Assembly (NCBI RefSeq): GCF_017309585.1
Contig: NZ_CP071321.1
Span: 3,472,001 to 3,536,000, forward strand
DNA length: 64,000 nucleotides
Source: Nitrogeniibacter aestuarii
GTDB lineage: Bacteria; Pseudomonadota; Gammaproteobacteria; Burkholderiales; Rhodocyclaceae
Direction of reading: 5' to 3'
The notes under the pieces are model-generated. The model did no database searches and was not told where the DNA came from. It saw only the letters and a list, made by a program, of their open reading frames with translations. The position numbers and the translations under genes are program-made. Within the stretch, counting starts at the first letter, position 1; each line of letters opens with the position of its first letter. Shown here piece by piece: positions 41,980 to 51,424 of this stretch.

Positions 41980-42723
41980 TCAGCCTGCTGCAAGCTCGTC
42001 AGCGCGCGCCTGGGCGGCTTCGAAGTCCAGCGTACCTTCGTAGATGGCGCGGCCAGTGATCGCCCCCATGACGCCCTCTTCTTCAACCTTGCACAGGGCG
42101 TCGATGTCTCTCAGATCGGTCACGCCACCGGATGCGATCACAGGAATGAACAAGGACTGCGCCAAGCGAACGGTCGCCTCGATGTTCACACCGGAGAGCA
42201 TGCCATCACGGCCGATGTCGGTATAGATCACGCCTTCAACGCCGTAATCCTGAAACTTCTGCGCCAGGTCGATGACATCGTGCCCGGTGAGTTTGGACCA
42301 ACCGTCGACAGCCACCTTGCCATCCTTGGCGTCGAGGCCAACGATGATGTGCCCTGGGAAGGCGCTGCAGGCATCCTGCAGAAAACCCGGGTTCTTCACG
42401 GCGGCCGTCCCGATGATGACGTAATCGATGCCGTCATCCAGATAGCGTTCGATGGTATCGAGATCGCGAATCCCTCCACCGAGCTGGATCGGGATGTCGT
42501 CACCGAGCTCGTCCACGATGGCCTTGATGGCCTCTTCGTTCACGGGCTTGCCGGCAAAGGCGCCGTTCAGGTCGACAAGGTGCATGCGTCGCGCACCCTT
42601 GTCGAGCCAATGCCGGGCCATGGCAGCAGGATTTTCGGAAAATACCGTGGCATCTTCCATCTCGCCCTGTTTGAGTCGGACACAATGACCGTCCTTGAGG
42701 TCGATGGCGGGAATGAGCAACAT
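41980..42723 (-). CDS. hisA: ProFAR isomerase
   Basis: The protein has 247 residues with the opening MLLIPAIDLKDGHCVRLKQG; Asp8 is the catalytic base. The second Asp is in GVIYTDIGRDGML near 128. It isomerises N'-5'-phosphoribosyl-formimino-AICAR ribonucleotide. It lies 4 bp before hisF and 54 bp after hisH. Confidence 0.97.
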   Translation of the reverse strand: MLLIPAIDLKDGHCVRLKQGEMEDATVFSENPAAMARHWLDKGARRMHLVDLNGAFAGKPVNEEAIKAIVDELGDDIPIQLGGGIRDLDTIERYLDDGIDYVIIGTAAVKNPGFLQDACSAFPGHIIVGLDAKDGKVAVDGWSKLTGHDVIDLAQKFQDYGVEGVIYTDIGRDGMLSGVNIEATVRLAQSLFIPVIASGGVTDLRDIDALCKVEEEGVMGAITGRAIYEGTLDFEAAQARADELAAG

Positions 42724-42777
42724 ACGCGTGGATCGCTATAGCGTCGGGGGAAAGAAACGTCGCGGCAGCCGGACCGT

Positions 42778-43419
42778 TTAAGGATTCCAGCTGATGAAAT
42801 TGGTCAGCAACTGCAGACCGGCCCGGGCACTTTTCTCCGGGTGGAACTGCACGGCAAAAATGTTATCCCGTGACACGGCGCTGGTAAACCGGAAGCCGTA
42901 ATCGGAATGTGCCGCAGCCAGCGACTCTTCGGCCGGCTGGACATAGTAACTGTGAACGAAATAGAAGCGGTCACCGTCCGGGATGTTGTCCCACATCGGG
43001 TGCGCGCCATCGTGCCAGACTTCATTCCAGCCCATGTGCGGCACCTTGAGCCGGGCCCCATCGGCCGCCACCATTTTCTCGTCGGCAAAGCGGCGAACAT
43101 CGCCCTTGAACACACCCAGCCCGGGTACATTGCCTTCTTCACTGCGTTCGAACAGCATTTGAAGGCCGATGCAGATACCCAGAAACGGTTTTTCCGCGGC
43201 GGCCTTCATGACGGCGGCGTGAAGGCCCCGCGCTTCGAGCTCGGCCATGCAATCGGGCATGGCGCCTTGCCCCGGGAAGACCACGCGGCGCGCATCTGCG
43301 ACCACGGACGGATCGTCCGTCACCTTGACGCTGGCACCGCCGGCCACATGTTCGATGGCTTTTTCAACCGACCGCAGGTTGCCCATGCCATAGTCGATCA
43401 CTGCGACATCAATCATCAA
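42778..43419 (-). CDS. hisH: Imidazole glycerol phosphate synthase, glutaminase subunit
   Basis: The protein has 213 residues. A class I glutaminase: nucleophile Cys in LGICIGLQMLFE near 86, and the His-Glu pair in VQFHPEKSA near 195. The oxyanion segment FPGQGAMPDCM is near 50. It supplies ammonia to HisF. ATG 43419 or the next Met gives nearly the same product. Confidence 0.97.
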   Translation of the reverse strand: MMIDVAVIDYGMGNLRSVEKAIEHVAGGASVKVTDDPSVVADARRVVFPGQGAMPDCMAELEARGLHAAVMKAAAEKPFLGICIGLQMLFERSEEGNVPGLGVFKGDVRRFADEKMVAADGARLKVPHMGWNEVWHDGAHPMWDNIPDGDRFYFVHSYYVQPAEESLAAAHSDYGFRFTSAVSRDNIFAVQFHPEKSARAGLQLLTNFISWNP

Positions 43420-43460
43420 TGAATCACTCGAATACGGTTTGAATCGGTTTGTCGTGCGGC

Positions 43461-44048
43461 TTACAGCGCGCCCTTCGTGGACGGCACCACCCCGGCAGCG
43501 CGCGGGTCAAGCTCGGCAGCCATGCGCAACGCACGGCCAAACGCCTTGAAGATGGTTTCGCACTGGTGGTGCGCGTTCTCGCCCCGCAGGTTATCGATAT
43601 GCAGACTCACGCCGGCATGATTCACGAAACCCTGGAAGAATTCACGCGCCAGATCGACATCGAACTTGCCGATGCGGGCACGCGTGTACTCAACGAAATA
43701 GTACAGGCCCGGCCGACCGGAAAAATCGACCACCACCCGGGACAGCGCCTCGTCGAGAGGCACATACGCATGGCCGTAGCGACGAATGCCCTTCTTGTCC
43801 CCCACGGCCTTCGCGAAGGCCTGCCCCAGCGTGATACCGACATCCTCGACCGTGTGATGGTCATCAATGTGGGTATCGCCGTTGCACAGGACGTTCAGAT
43901 CCATCATCCCGTGGCGGGCAATCTGATCGAGCATGTGGTCGAGGAACGGGACCCCGGTTTCGAGCCGGGCTGCACCCGTACCGTCGAGATTGAGACCAAC
44001 GGTAATCTGTGTTTCCAGGGTGTCGCGCTTAACTTCCGCCTGACGCAT
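43461..44048 (-). CDS. hisB: Imidazoleglycerol-phosphate dehydratase
   Basis: The protein has 195 residues, the monofunctional form. ATG 44048 gives MRQAEVKRDTLETQI; the 24-codon upstream extension has no ribosome site. The metal-binding motifs are DDHHTVEDVG near 68 and ENAHHQCETIFKAF near 165. It is the first gene of the hisB-hisH-hisA-hisF run and is divergent from hisC. Confidence 0.96.
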   Translation of the reverse strand: MRQAEVKRDTLETQITVGLNLDGTGAARLETGVPFLDHMLDQIARHGMMDLNVLCNGDTHIDDHHTVEDVGITLGQAFAKAVGDKKGIRRYGHAYVPLDEALSRVVVDFSGRPGLYYFVEYTRARIGKFDVDLAREFFQGFVNHAGVSLHIDNLRGENAHHQCETIFKAFGRALRMAAELDPRAAGVVPSTKGAL

Positions 44049-44161
44049 GATGATGGTGTGCCGATCGCCCCGAGGCCCGGCAAATACTGGTGATAAGGGG
44101 CTCATGATACCATCGCCCAATCATTCCATGTCTCCCTTTCGCCAAGGAAAAACAGGCCATC

Positions 44162-45217
44162 ATGAGTCGATTCTGGAGCGATGTGGTTCATACGCTGACG
44201 CCCTACGTACCCGGCGAACAGCCCAAGATGGACCGACTCGTCAAACTCAACACCAACGAGAGTCCTTACGGCCCCTCGCCGCGCGTGATCGACGCCGTTC
44301 GCGACGCTGCCAGCGAAGATCTGCGCCGCTATCCGGATCCGAACGCCGACGCACTCAAGCAGTGCCTGGCCACCTATCACGGCCTCGAGCCGGCGCAGGT
44401 CTTCGTCGGCAATGGCTCGGACGAAGTGCTGGCCCATGCCTTCATGGGCCTGCTCAAGCATGACAAGCCCCTGCTGTTTCCCGATATCACCTACAGCTTC
44501 TACCCGGTGTATTGCGGCCTGTACGACATCGCCCATCGGCTGGTGCCACTGAACGAGCACTTCGAGATCGACCCCGCCGACTACACGGGCGAAGCCGGTG
44601 CGGTGATCTTCCCCAACCCGAACGCCCCCACGGGCCGGCTGATGCCGCTCGAGGCCGTCGAACAGATTCTCAAGGCGCAACCGGACGTCGTGGTGCTGGT
44701 GGACGAGGCCTACATCGACTACGGCGGTCAGTCCGCCGTCGGCCTGCTGGCCGAGCATCCCAACCTGCTGATTACGCGCACCTTCTCCAAGTCGCGGGCA
44801 CTGGCGGGTCTGCGGGTGGGCTACGCCCTGGGCAGCGCGGAACTTGTCGAGGGGCTCGAACGGGTCAAGAACAGCTTCAACTCCTACCCGCTGGGCCGCC
44901 CGGCCCAGGCCGGCGCCATCGCTTCGGTGGAAGACGAGCCGTGGTTCCGCGACAGCTGCCAGCGAGTCATCGACAGCCGTGAGCATCTCACCGGCGCACT
45001 GGAGCGCATGGGCTTCGAGGTGCTCCCCTCTGCAGCCAACTTCATTTTCGCGCGCCACCCGGCGCATCCGGGCGCGGATCTGGCGGCAGCACTGCGAGAG
45101 CGTGCCATCATCGTGCGTCACTTCAAGTTGCCGCGCATCGACGCCTTCCTGCGCATCACGGTCGGCACCGACGATGAGTGCGACGCCCTCATCCAGGCGC
45201 TCGGAGACATTCTCTGA
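44162..45217 (+). CDS. hisC: Histidinol-phosphate aminotransferase, in reverse orientation to the his operon
   Basis: The protein has 351 residues. A class II PLP aminotransferase: LNTNESPYGPSP near 23, the PLP region FPNPNAPTGR near 153 and VDEAYIDYGG near 180, and the PLP lysine in TRTFSKSRALAGLRVGYAL near 210. It transfers an amino group from glutamate to imidazole acetol phosphate. It lies between hisB and hisD but on the opposite strand, with its own leader (AAGGAAAA site) and a terminator shared with hisD. Confidence 0.96.
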   Translation: MSRFWSDVVHTLTPYVPGEQPKMDRLVKLNTNESPYGPSPRVIDAVRDAASEDLRRYPDPNADALKQCLATYHGLEPAQVFVGNGSDEVLAHAFMGLLKHDKPLLFPDITYSFYPVYCGLYDIAHRLVPLNEHFEIDPADYTGEAGAVIFPNPNAPTGRLMPLEAVEQILKAQPDVVVLVDEAYIDYGGQSAVGLLAEHPNLLITRTFSKSRALAGLRVGYALGSAELVEGLERVKNSFNSYPLGRPAQAGAIASVEDEPWFRDSCQRVIDSREHLTGALERMGFEVLPSAANFIFARHPAHPGADLAAALRERAIIVRHFKLPRIDAFLRITVGTDDECDALIQALGDIL

Positions 45218-45234
45218 AGCGGTGATGTCTCAAC

Positions 45235-45262
45235 AAAAAAACGCGGCCTCGGCCGCGTTTTT
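45235..45262. terminator. Bidirectional terminator between hisC and hisD
   Basis: AAAAACGCGGCC and GGCCGCGTTTTT form a 12-bp stem. T-runs occur on both strands. It lies 18 bp after each stop and ends both the hisC transcript and the mla-murA-hisGD transcript. Confidence 0.92.
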
Positions 45263-45279
45263 CTATCCCGGAGCCGAAC

Positions 45280-46581
45280 TCACTTGACCCGATAGGCTGC
45301 CGAGCGCGCATGGGCCTGCAGCCCCTCGCCCTCGGCAAGCAGCGCCGCGACCGGCCCGAGCGTCTGCGCCCCAGCCTCCGAGACATGAATCAGGCTCGAG
45401 CGCTTCTGGAAATCGTACACCCCCAGAGGCGACGAGAAACGCGCGCTGCGCATGGTCGGCAAGACATGGTTCGGACCGGCACAGTAATCGCCCAGCGCCT
45501 CGACCGACCAGTGACCAACGAAGATCGCACCTGCGTGGCGAATCTTGCTCACCCACTGCTCGGCGCCCTCCAGCGACAGCTCGAGGTGTTCAGGGGCAAT
45601 GCGATTGGCAATCGTGCACGCCTCATCCAGATCCGCCACCTTGATCAGCGCCCCGCGATTTCGCAGGGACGCATCGATGGTTTCCTGCCGCGGCATGGTG
45701 GGCAGCAGATTTTCGATCGACGCGTAGACTCGATCGATAAATTCGGCATCCGTGCACAACAGAATGGACTGGGCGAGTTCGTCATGCTCGGCCTGGGCGA
45801 ACAAATCCATCGCCACCCAGTCGGGATCGCCCGAACCGTCGGAGATGACCAGCACCTCCGAGGGGCCGGCGACCATGTCGATGCCGACGGTACCGAACAC
45901 GCGCCGCTTGGCCGAAGCCACATAGGCATTGCCCGGCCCGACAATCTTGTCCACCTGCGGAACGGTCTGCGTGCCATAGGCCAGCGCGGCCACCGCCTGC
46001 GCACCGCCAATGGTGAAGACGCGGTCCACGCCGGTAATGGCTGCCGCGGCCAGCACCAGCTTGTTGCGCTCGCCACCGGGCGTCGGCACCACCATGATGA
46101 GTTCCTTGACCCCGGCGACCTTGGCTGGAATGGCATTCATCAGCACCGAACTCGGATAGGCGGCACGCCCACCCGGCACATACAGCCCCACGCGATCGAG
46201 CGGTGTCACGATCTGCCCCAGGCGCGTGCCGTCCGCCTCGGTGTATTCCCAGGATTCGGCGACCTGACGGCGGTGATACGCCTCGACCCGATCCGCTGCG
46301 ATCTGCAATGCCGCGCGTTGGGCGTCACTCAGCGAGGCCAGCGCCTCTTCCAGAACGGTGCGCGGCAACTCCAGCTCGGCCATCTGTCTTGCTTCGAGCC
46401 GGTCGAAACGGTTGGTGTACTCGATCACCGCCACGTCGCCCGTGGTCCGGACTGCCTTGAGAATATCGGTCACCGCGTTCTCGATTTTCTCGTCAGTGCC
46501 GCTCTCGAAGGCCAGCAGGGCATCGAGCGTCGGATAGAAGTCGCCATCACGCGAATCGAGGCGTCGAATCTGCTCACTCAT
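45280..46581 (-). CDS. hisD: Histidinol dehydrogenase
   Basis: The protein has 433 residues. It oxidises histidinol twice to histidine with NAD+ and zinc. The family signature IDMVAGPSEVLVISDGSGDPD is near 232, with catalytic Glu and His in IAPEHLELSLE near 328. GGRAAYPSSVLMNAIPAKVA is near 130. It overlaps hisG by 4 bp and ends at the terminator shared with hisC. Confidence 0.97.
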   Translation of the reverse strand: MSEQIRRLDSRDGDFYPTLDALLAFESGTDEKIENAVTDILKAVRTTGDVAVIEYTNRFDRLEARQMAELELPRTVLEEALASLSDAQRAALQIAADRVEAYHRRQVAESWEYTEADGTRLGQIVTPLDRVGLYVPGGRAAYPSSVLMNAIPAKVAGVKELIMVVPTPGGERNKLVLAAAAITGVDRVFTIGGAQAVAALAYGTQTVPQVDKIVGPGNAYVASAKRRVFGTVGIDMVAGPSEVLVISDGSGDPDWVAMDLFAQAEHDELAQSILLCTDAEFIDRVYASIENLLPTMPRQETIDASLRNRGALIKVADLDEACTIANRIAPEHLELSLEGAEQWVSKIRHAGAIFVGHWSVEALGDYCAGPNHVLPTMRSARFSSPLGVYDFQKRSSLIHVSEAGAQTLGPVAALLAEGEGLQAHARSAAYRVK

Positions 46582-47222
46582 GGCTTGATCGCTCCAGCAA
46601 AAGCATCAATGACCGGTTGGATCAGATCGCGCTTGACCTTGAGCGCGGCCTGATTGACCACCAGTCGTGAACTGATGTCCATGATGTCCTCGACCGCCTC
46701 AAGGTTGTTTGCCTTGAGCGTGCCACCGGTGGACACCAGATCCACGATGGCTTCGGACAACCCGACCAGAGGCGCCAGCTCCATGGACCCATAGAGCTTG
46801 ATCAGGTCCACATGCATGCCCTTGGCTGCAAAATGCTCACGCGCCGCGCTCACATACTTGGTGGCCACGCGGATGCGTCCACCGGGTCGCGACGCCGCCG
46901 CGTAGTCGAATCCCTTGGGCACGGCCACGCACAGGCGGCAACGTGCGATGTTCAGATCGAGCGGCTGATAGAGTCCAGCGCCGCCATGTTCGATCAGCAC
47001 GTCCTTGCCGGCAATCCCGAGATCGGCAGCGCCGTACTGGACATAGGTCGGCGTATCTGTCGCGCGGACGATCACCAGACGCACATCCTCCCGGTTGGTA
47101 CCGATGATGAGTTTGCGCGACTTTTCCGGGTCGTCGGTCGGCACGATGCCGGCCGCAGCCAGCAGCGGCAGGGTTTCTTCAAAGATGCGGCCCTTGGACA
47201 GGGCGATCGTGATGCCGGACAC
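46578..47222 (-). CDS. hisG: ATP phosphoribosyltransferase, short form
   Basis: The protein has 214 residues with no regulatory C-terminal domain. It opens MSGITIALSKGRIFEETLPL. The PRPP-binding loop is EAIVDLVSTGGTLKANNL near 165. The short form needs the HisZ subunit for activity and feedback by histidine. HisZ is not in this window; in related genomes it lies near purA. It follows murA by 39 bp. Confidence 0.96.
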   Translation of the reverse strand: MSGITIALSKGRIFEETLPLLAAAGIVPTDDPEKSRKLIIGTNREDVRLVIVRATDTPTYVQYGAADLGIAGKDVLIEHGGAGLYQPLDLNIARCRLCVAVPKGFDYAAASRPGGRIRVATKYVSAAREHFAAKGMHVDLIKLYGSMELAPLVGLSEAIVDLVSTGGTLKANNLEAVEDIMDISSRLVVNQAALKVKRDLIQPVIDAFAGAIKP

Positions 47223-47261
47223 AGCAGATTCCTTGGCTTCAGTCTTGTTCGGGAGGTGATT

Positions 47262-48518
47262 TTACCGGAGGCGCTCGACGCGGGCACCGAGGTCAGCAAG
47301 TTTCTGCTCGAGGTGCTCATAGCCGCGGTCCAGATGGTAGATCCGCTCGATGGTCGTTTCGCCTTCGGCGACCAGGCCTGCAATGATCAACCCGGCCGAA
47401 GCGCGCAGATCGGTGGCCATCACGGTCGCGCCCTCGAGATGCTCGACCCCGGTGACCACCGCCGTGTTGCCGTCGATGCGAATATCGGCACCAAGACGCT
47501 GCAGTTCGACCGCGTGCATGAAACGGTTTTCGAAAATCGTCTCGCGGATCACGGCCGTACCATTGGCGATGCAGTTGATCGCCATGAACTGTGCCTGCAT
47601 GTCCGTGGGAAAAGCCGGATACGGCGCGGTGCGGATACTCACGGCGTTGAGGCGCGCCGGCGCCTTGAGGCGGATTGCGTCGCGCTCGGTCTCGATCTCG
47701 CAACCGGCATCGAGCAGCTTGTCGATCACGGCATCCAGATACGCGGACGATGTTTCTGTCAGGCGAATATCGCCCCCTGCCGCCGCCGCGGCACACAGAT
47801 AGGTGCCGGTCTCGATACGGTCGGGCATGATCCGGTGGGTCGCGCCATGCAGGGCATCAACACCCTGAATGCGGATCACATCGGTACCGGCGCCTGAAAT
47901 TCGTGCCCCCATGGCGACGAGACAGTTGGCCAGATCGACCACTTCGGGCTCACGCGCCGCATTCTCGATCACGGTCTCGCCGTCCGCCAGGCAGGCCGCC
48001 ATCATGAGATTTTCGGTGCCGGTGACGGTCACCATGTCGGTGAACATCCGGGCGCCTCTGAGTCGCGGCGACTCGGCATGGATATAGCCATGCTCGACAT
48101 TGATGCTCGCCCCCATGGCCTGCAGCCCCTTGATGTGCTGGTCAACCGGCCGGGCGCCAATGGCGCAGCCGCCCGGCAGACTCACCCGGGCTTCGCCGCA
48201 TCGCGCGACCAACGGGCCCAGCACGAGGATGGAGGCTCGCATGGTCTTGACCCGTTCATAGGGCGCCACCGGGTTGTTCAGGCCTGAGGCGTCGAGCGTC
48301 ACCACGCCTGCGGCTTCGTCACGCTCCACCGCCACACCCATCTGCTCGATCAGCGCCAGCAGGGTACGAATATCCTGCAATTGCGGCACGTTAGTGAAGG
48401 TTACGGGTTCGCGTGTGAGCAAAGCGCTGCACAGAATCGGCAGAGCCGCATTCTTGGCGCCGGAAATGCGCGTCTCACCGGTCAGGCGTGCGCCCCCGGT
48501 TATCAACAGCTTATCCAT
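47262..48518 (-). CDS. murA: UDP-N-acetylglucosamine 1-carboxyvinyltransferase
   Basis: The protein has 418 residues. It transfers enolpyruvate to UDP-GlcNAc, the first committed step of peptidoglycan synthesis. Substrate residues Lys and Asn are in GAKNAALPI near 22. The active-site Cys is in LPGGCAIGARPVD near 117, so it should be fosfomycin-sensitive. It lies 3 bp after the bolA-like gene. Confidence 0.97.
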   Translation of the reverse strand: MDKLLITGGARLTGETRISGAKNAALPILCSALLTREPVTFTNVPQLQDIRTLLALIEQMGVAVERDEAAGVVTLDASGLNNPVAPYERVKTMRASILVLGPLVARCGEARVSLPGGCAIGARPVDQHIKGLQAMGASINVEHGYIHAESPRLRGARMFTDMVTVTGTENLMMAACLADGETVIENAAREPEVVDLANCLVAMGARISGAGTDVIRIQGVDALHGATHRIMPDRIETGTYLCAAAAAGGDIRLTETSSAYLDAVIDKLLDAGCEIETERDAIRLKAPARLNAVSIRTAPYPAFPTDMQAQFMAINCIANGTAVIRETIFENRFMHAVELQRLGADIRIDGNTAVVTGVEHLEGATVMATDLRASAGLIIAGLVAEGETTIERIYHLDRGYEHLEQKLADLGARVERLR

Positions 48519-48521
48519 GGA

Positions 48522-48779
48522 TCAGAGGTCCAGGTCCTGACGCACTTCTTCCCACTTTTCGGGCGTGTAGGTCTGCAGCTGCAGCGCGTGGATTTCGTTC
48601 CCCATCAGGGCGCCAAGCGTGGCATAGACAGCCTGGTGCTGCCGCACTCGAGGCTTGCCCGCAAACTCGTTGCTGACCACGATGCCCGTGAAGTGGACAC
48701 CATCATCGCCTTCGATGTGGACGAAATCGCAGGGCATGCCCTGCTCGATCAGACGCTGGACCTCGGATGCTTCAAACAT
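48522..48779 (-). CDS. BolA-family protein, IbaG/YrbA type
   Basis: The protein has 85 residues. It has the BolA fold with GDDGVHFTGIVVS, FAGKPRVRQHQAVYATLG and the end EIHALQLQTYTPEKW. The position between the Mla system and murA is that of ibaG in other proteobacteria. BolA proteins work with monothiol glutaredoxins in iron-sulfur handling. Confidence 0.9.
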   Translation of the reverse strand: MFEASEVQRLIEQGMPCDFVHIEGDDGVHFTGIVVSNEFAGKPRVRQHQAVYATLGALMGNEIHALQLQTYTPEKWEEVRQDLDL

Positions 48780-48832
48780 GTTCTTCTACCTACCGCGTCG
48801 GTGCACGCACCGCGCACGTCAATGACAAGGGA

Positions 48833-49606
48833 TCAGGCGCGCAGCTTGTATCCACGCGCCAGCAGATTCAGGGTCAGGCCGGCAAGGAGAACCAGACACA
48901 CGACGACGACACCCAGACTCATCCAGGGTGAGACGTCCGACTGACCGAAGAAGCCGTAGCGAAAACCGTCAATCATGTAGAAAAACGGGTTCAGGTGCGA
49001 CACCTTCTGCCAGACGGCCGGCAGCGAATGGATCGAGTAGAACACGCCGGAGAGCATGGTCAGCGGCATGATCAGGAAGTTCTGAAACGCCGAGAGTTGG
49101 TCAAACTTGTCTGCCCAGATGCCCGCAATGATACCGAAAGATCCGAGAATCGCCCCACCGGCGACGGCAAAGATCAGGACCCACAGGGGAGAGGCCACCG
49201 GCAGCGAAACGAAATACAGCGAGGCAAGCGCAACGCCACCGCCCACGAAGAGACCACGAACGATGGCCGCCAGTACGTAGGCCACGTAGAACTCGCGATA
49301 GCTGATCGGCGGCAGCAGGATGAAGACGATATTGCCCGTGATCTTGCTCTGGATGAGCGACGACGACGTATTCGCAAAGGCGTTCTGCAACACCGACATC
49401 ATCACCAGACCGGGCACGAGGAAGCTGGTATAGGGAATGTCGCCATACACCGTCACGTGCCGGTCAAGCACATGAGAAAAGATCATGAGGTAGAGCACCG
49501 CCGTCAGGACAGGCGCTCCCACGGTCTGGAAGCCCACTCGCCAGAAGCGCAGGATTTCCTTGTACAGCAGCGTGCGGAAGCCGGTGAAACGCGCGCTTTC
49601 AGGCAT
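48833..49606 (-). CDS. ABC-2 type export permease, YadH type
   Basis: The protein has 257 residues with about six membrane helices. The ABC-2 signature region PLTMLSGVFYSIHSLP is near 183, and NAFANTSSSLIQSKITGNIV near 85. It overlaps the ATPase gene by 8 bp, so the two form one exporter. Substrate unknown; the YadGH pair is found inside this operon in many betaproteobacteria. Confidence 0.88.
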   Translation of the reverse strand: MPESARFTGFRTLLYKEILRFWRVGFQTVGAPVLTAVLYLMIFSHVLDRHVTVYGDIPYTSFLVPGLVMMSVLQNAFANTSSSLIQSKITGNIVFILLPPISYREFYVAYVLAAIVRGLFVGGGVALASLYFVSLPVASPLWVLIFAVAGGAILGSFGIIAGIWADKFDQLSAFQNFLIMPLTMLSGVFYSIHSLPAVWQKVSHLNPFFYMIDGFRYGFFGQSDVSPWMSLGVVVVCLVLLAGLTLNLLARGYKLRA

Positions 49607-50498
49607 CCTGCATCACTCCCACGAAAACCTTCTCCAGATCAGGCGCCCCCAACTCCATTTCTTCGATGCAACCGCCACTCAGACGGATGCGCGAGAGCAT
49701 GTCCTCGACCTCGCCGAAACGTTCGAAAGGCACCTCGACCCATCCACTGTCCTCTTCGATCGCGCCAGGCAGGAAATCGAGCCCGATCGGCTCGGCCAGT
49801 CGAATGCGCATGGTCCGCGTGGCGAATCGCTTGAGCAGATTGGCTGTGGTATCGAGTGCCACGACCTTGCCGGCCTTGAGCATGGCAATGCGATGGCAGA
49901 GCGTTTCGGCTTCTTCCAGATAGTGGGTCGTCAGCACGATGGTGTGCCCGTCCGTATTGAGCTTGCGGATGAAGCCCCACAAACCCTGACGCAGCTCGAC
50001 ATCAACGCCTGCCGTCGGCTCGTCGAGCACGATCACCGGCGGACGGTGAACAAGCGCCTGCGCCACCAGCACCCGGCGCTTCATGCCGCCGGACAGCATG
50101 CGCATGTTCGCATCGGCCTTGGCCGTCAGATCCAGATGCGCGAGGATTTCATCGATCCAGGCGTCATTGCGCGTCAGCCCGAAGTAGCCCGACTGGAGCC
50201 GAAGCGCTTCACGAACCGTGAAGAACGGATCGAACACCAGCTCCTGGGGCACAACCCCCAACGCGCGTCGCGCCTGACGGTAGTCAGTGACCACGTCATG
50301 CCCCATGACCTCGATGGCGCCTTCGTCAAGGCGCCCCAGCCCCGCCAGGGCGGATATCAGCGTGGTCTTGCCCGCGCCGTTCGGGCCGAGCAGCCCGAAG
50401 AATTCACCTTGCTCGACGCGCAGGTCGACGCCGCCGAGTGCTTGCAACTGGCCGTAACGCTTCACCGCGCCACGTACCGAAATCGCCGGTGTCGTCAT
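49599..50498 (-). CDS. ABC exporter ATP-binding protein, YadG type
   Basis: The protein has 299 residues. Walker A is GPNGAGKTTL near 39, the signature MLSGGMKRR near 135, Walker B VIVLDEPTAGVD near 157 and the switch His in LTTHYLEEAE near 190. It energises the YadH-type permease downstream and overlaps both neighbours by a few bases. Confidence 0.92.
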   Translation of the reverse strand: MTTPAISVRGAVKRYGQLQALGGVDLRVEQGEFFGLLGPNGAGKTTLISALAGLGRLDEGAIEVMGHDVVTDYRQARRALGVVPQELVFDPFFTVREALRLQSGYFGLTRNDAWIDEILAHLDLTAKADANMRMLSGGMKRRVLVAQALVHRPPVIVLDEPTAGVDVELRQGLWGFIRKLNTDGHTIVLTTHYLEEAETLCHRIAMLKAGKVVALDTTANLLKRFATRTMRIRLAEPIGLDFLPGAIEEDSGWVEVPFERFGEVEDMLSRIRLSGGCIEEMELGAPDLEKVFVGVMQDA

Positions 50499-50773
50499 TC
50501 GTCTGAAGCGGAAATATCGAACAGGTCCGCGACCCCGTAGAGATCGGCCAGCGCGGCCATGCCTTCGGGCATCGCCTTGATGGACAGCCGCCGGTCGCGT
50601 CCTGCCTGCTCGCGCGCCAGCGCGACGAGCAGGGCCAACGCCGTTGAATCGGCCTCGGACACGCCCGTCAGGTCAACACACGTGGGCCGCACCGCCCTGG
50701 CCTGATCAAGGGATGACGTAGCCGTTTCAAAGGTAAGGGCGCCTTGCGGCGCCCAGACAGCAAGCTCGCTCAC
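50495..50773 (-). CDS. mlaB: STAS-domain protein MlaB
   Basis: The protein has 92 residues. A STAS fold with VDLTGVSEADSTALALLVAL near 34, where the Asp-Ser-Thr core is conserved. MlaB stabilises the MlaFE transporter. It overlaps mlaC and the YadG-type gene by 4 bp each. Confidence 0.85.
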   Translation of the reverse strand: MSELAVWAPQGALTFETATSSLDQARAVRPTCVDLTGVSEADSTALALLVALAREQAGRDRRLSIKAMPEGMAALADLYGVADLFDISASDE

Positions 50774-51387
50774 TGGACCTTGCTACCGAGTTCCGCGTTC
50801 TTCGCTTCCAGGGATGAGATCAGTCCGTCGATACCGCCCTGGCGAATCTGGTTGGCAAACGAGCTGCGGTAGTTGGTCACCAGACTCACGCCGGCCACGG
50901 CCACGTCATAGACTTTCCAGGCGTCGCCCTGCATCTCGAGCGCATAGTCGATATCGACTGGCTTGGCGCCAGGCTGACGCACTTCGGAGCGAACCGTGAC
51001 GTCCTTGTCCTCTGGACGAGCCCGCAGCGGCTTGAAGTCAATGACCTGGTCGCGATACTCGGTCAGCGCATTGGAATAGGTGCGCACCAGCAATGTCCGG
51101 AAGGCACTCACAAGTTTCTCGCGCTGCTCCGGCGTGGCCTGTCGCCAGTCACGACCGACGGCAAGCGACGTCATCAGCCGAAAATCGAAGTGCGGCAACA
51201 CCTTCTCTTCGACCAGCGCCACAGCCTTGCTGGTATCTCCCCGCTGAATGGCCTGATCCTTGCGCACAATTTCCAGCACTTCATTCGACACGGATTTGAC
51301 GAGTTCATCCGGCGCCTGGGCGGCAAAGCCGTTCAGGCTGACCATCGCCACAAGGGCCATGAGCCCCTTGCGAAACCACGCTTTCAT
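50770..51387 (-). CDS. mlaC: Periplasmic phospholipid carrier MlaC
   Basis: The protein has 205 residues. ATG 51387 opens a signal peptide ending near GFAA-QAPDE, behind AAAGAAGGAAAG. The long upstream frame (from 51897) overlaps mlaA and was rejected. The Tgt2/MlaC fold shows RTLLVRTYSNALTEYRDQVI and AWKVYDVAVAGVSLVTNYRS. It ferries phospholipid between MlaA at the outer membrane and MlaFEDB. Confidence 0.93.
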   Translation of the reverse strand: MKAWFRKGLMALVAMVSLNGFAAQAPDELVKSVSNEVLEIVRKDQAIQRGDTSKAVALVEEKVLPHFDFRLMTSLAVGRDWRQATPEQREKLVSAFRTLLVRTYSNALTEYRDQVIDFKPLRARPEDKDVTVRSEVRQPGAKPVDIDYALEMQGDAWKVYDVAVAGVSLVTNYRSSFANQIRQGGIDGLISSLEAKNAELGSKVQ

Positions 51388-51424
51388 TTTGTTCTTTCCT
51401 TCTTTTTGCTGTTCTCTGGATGGT

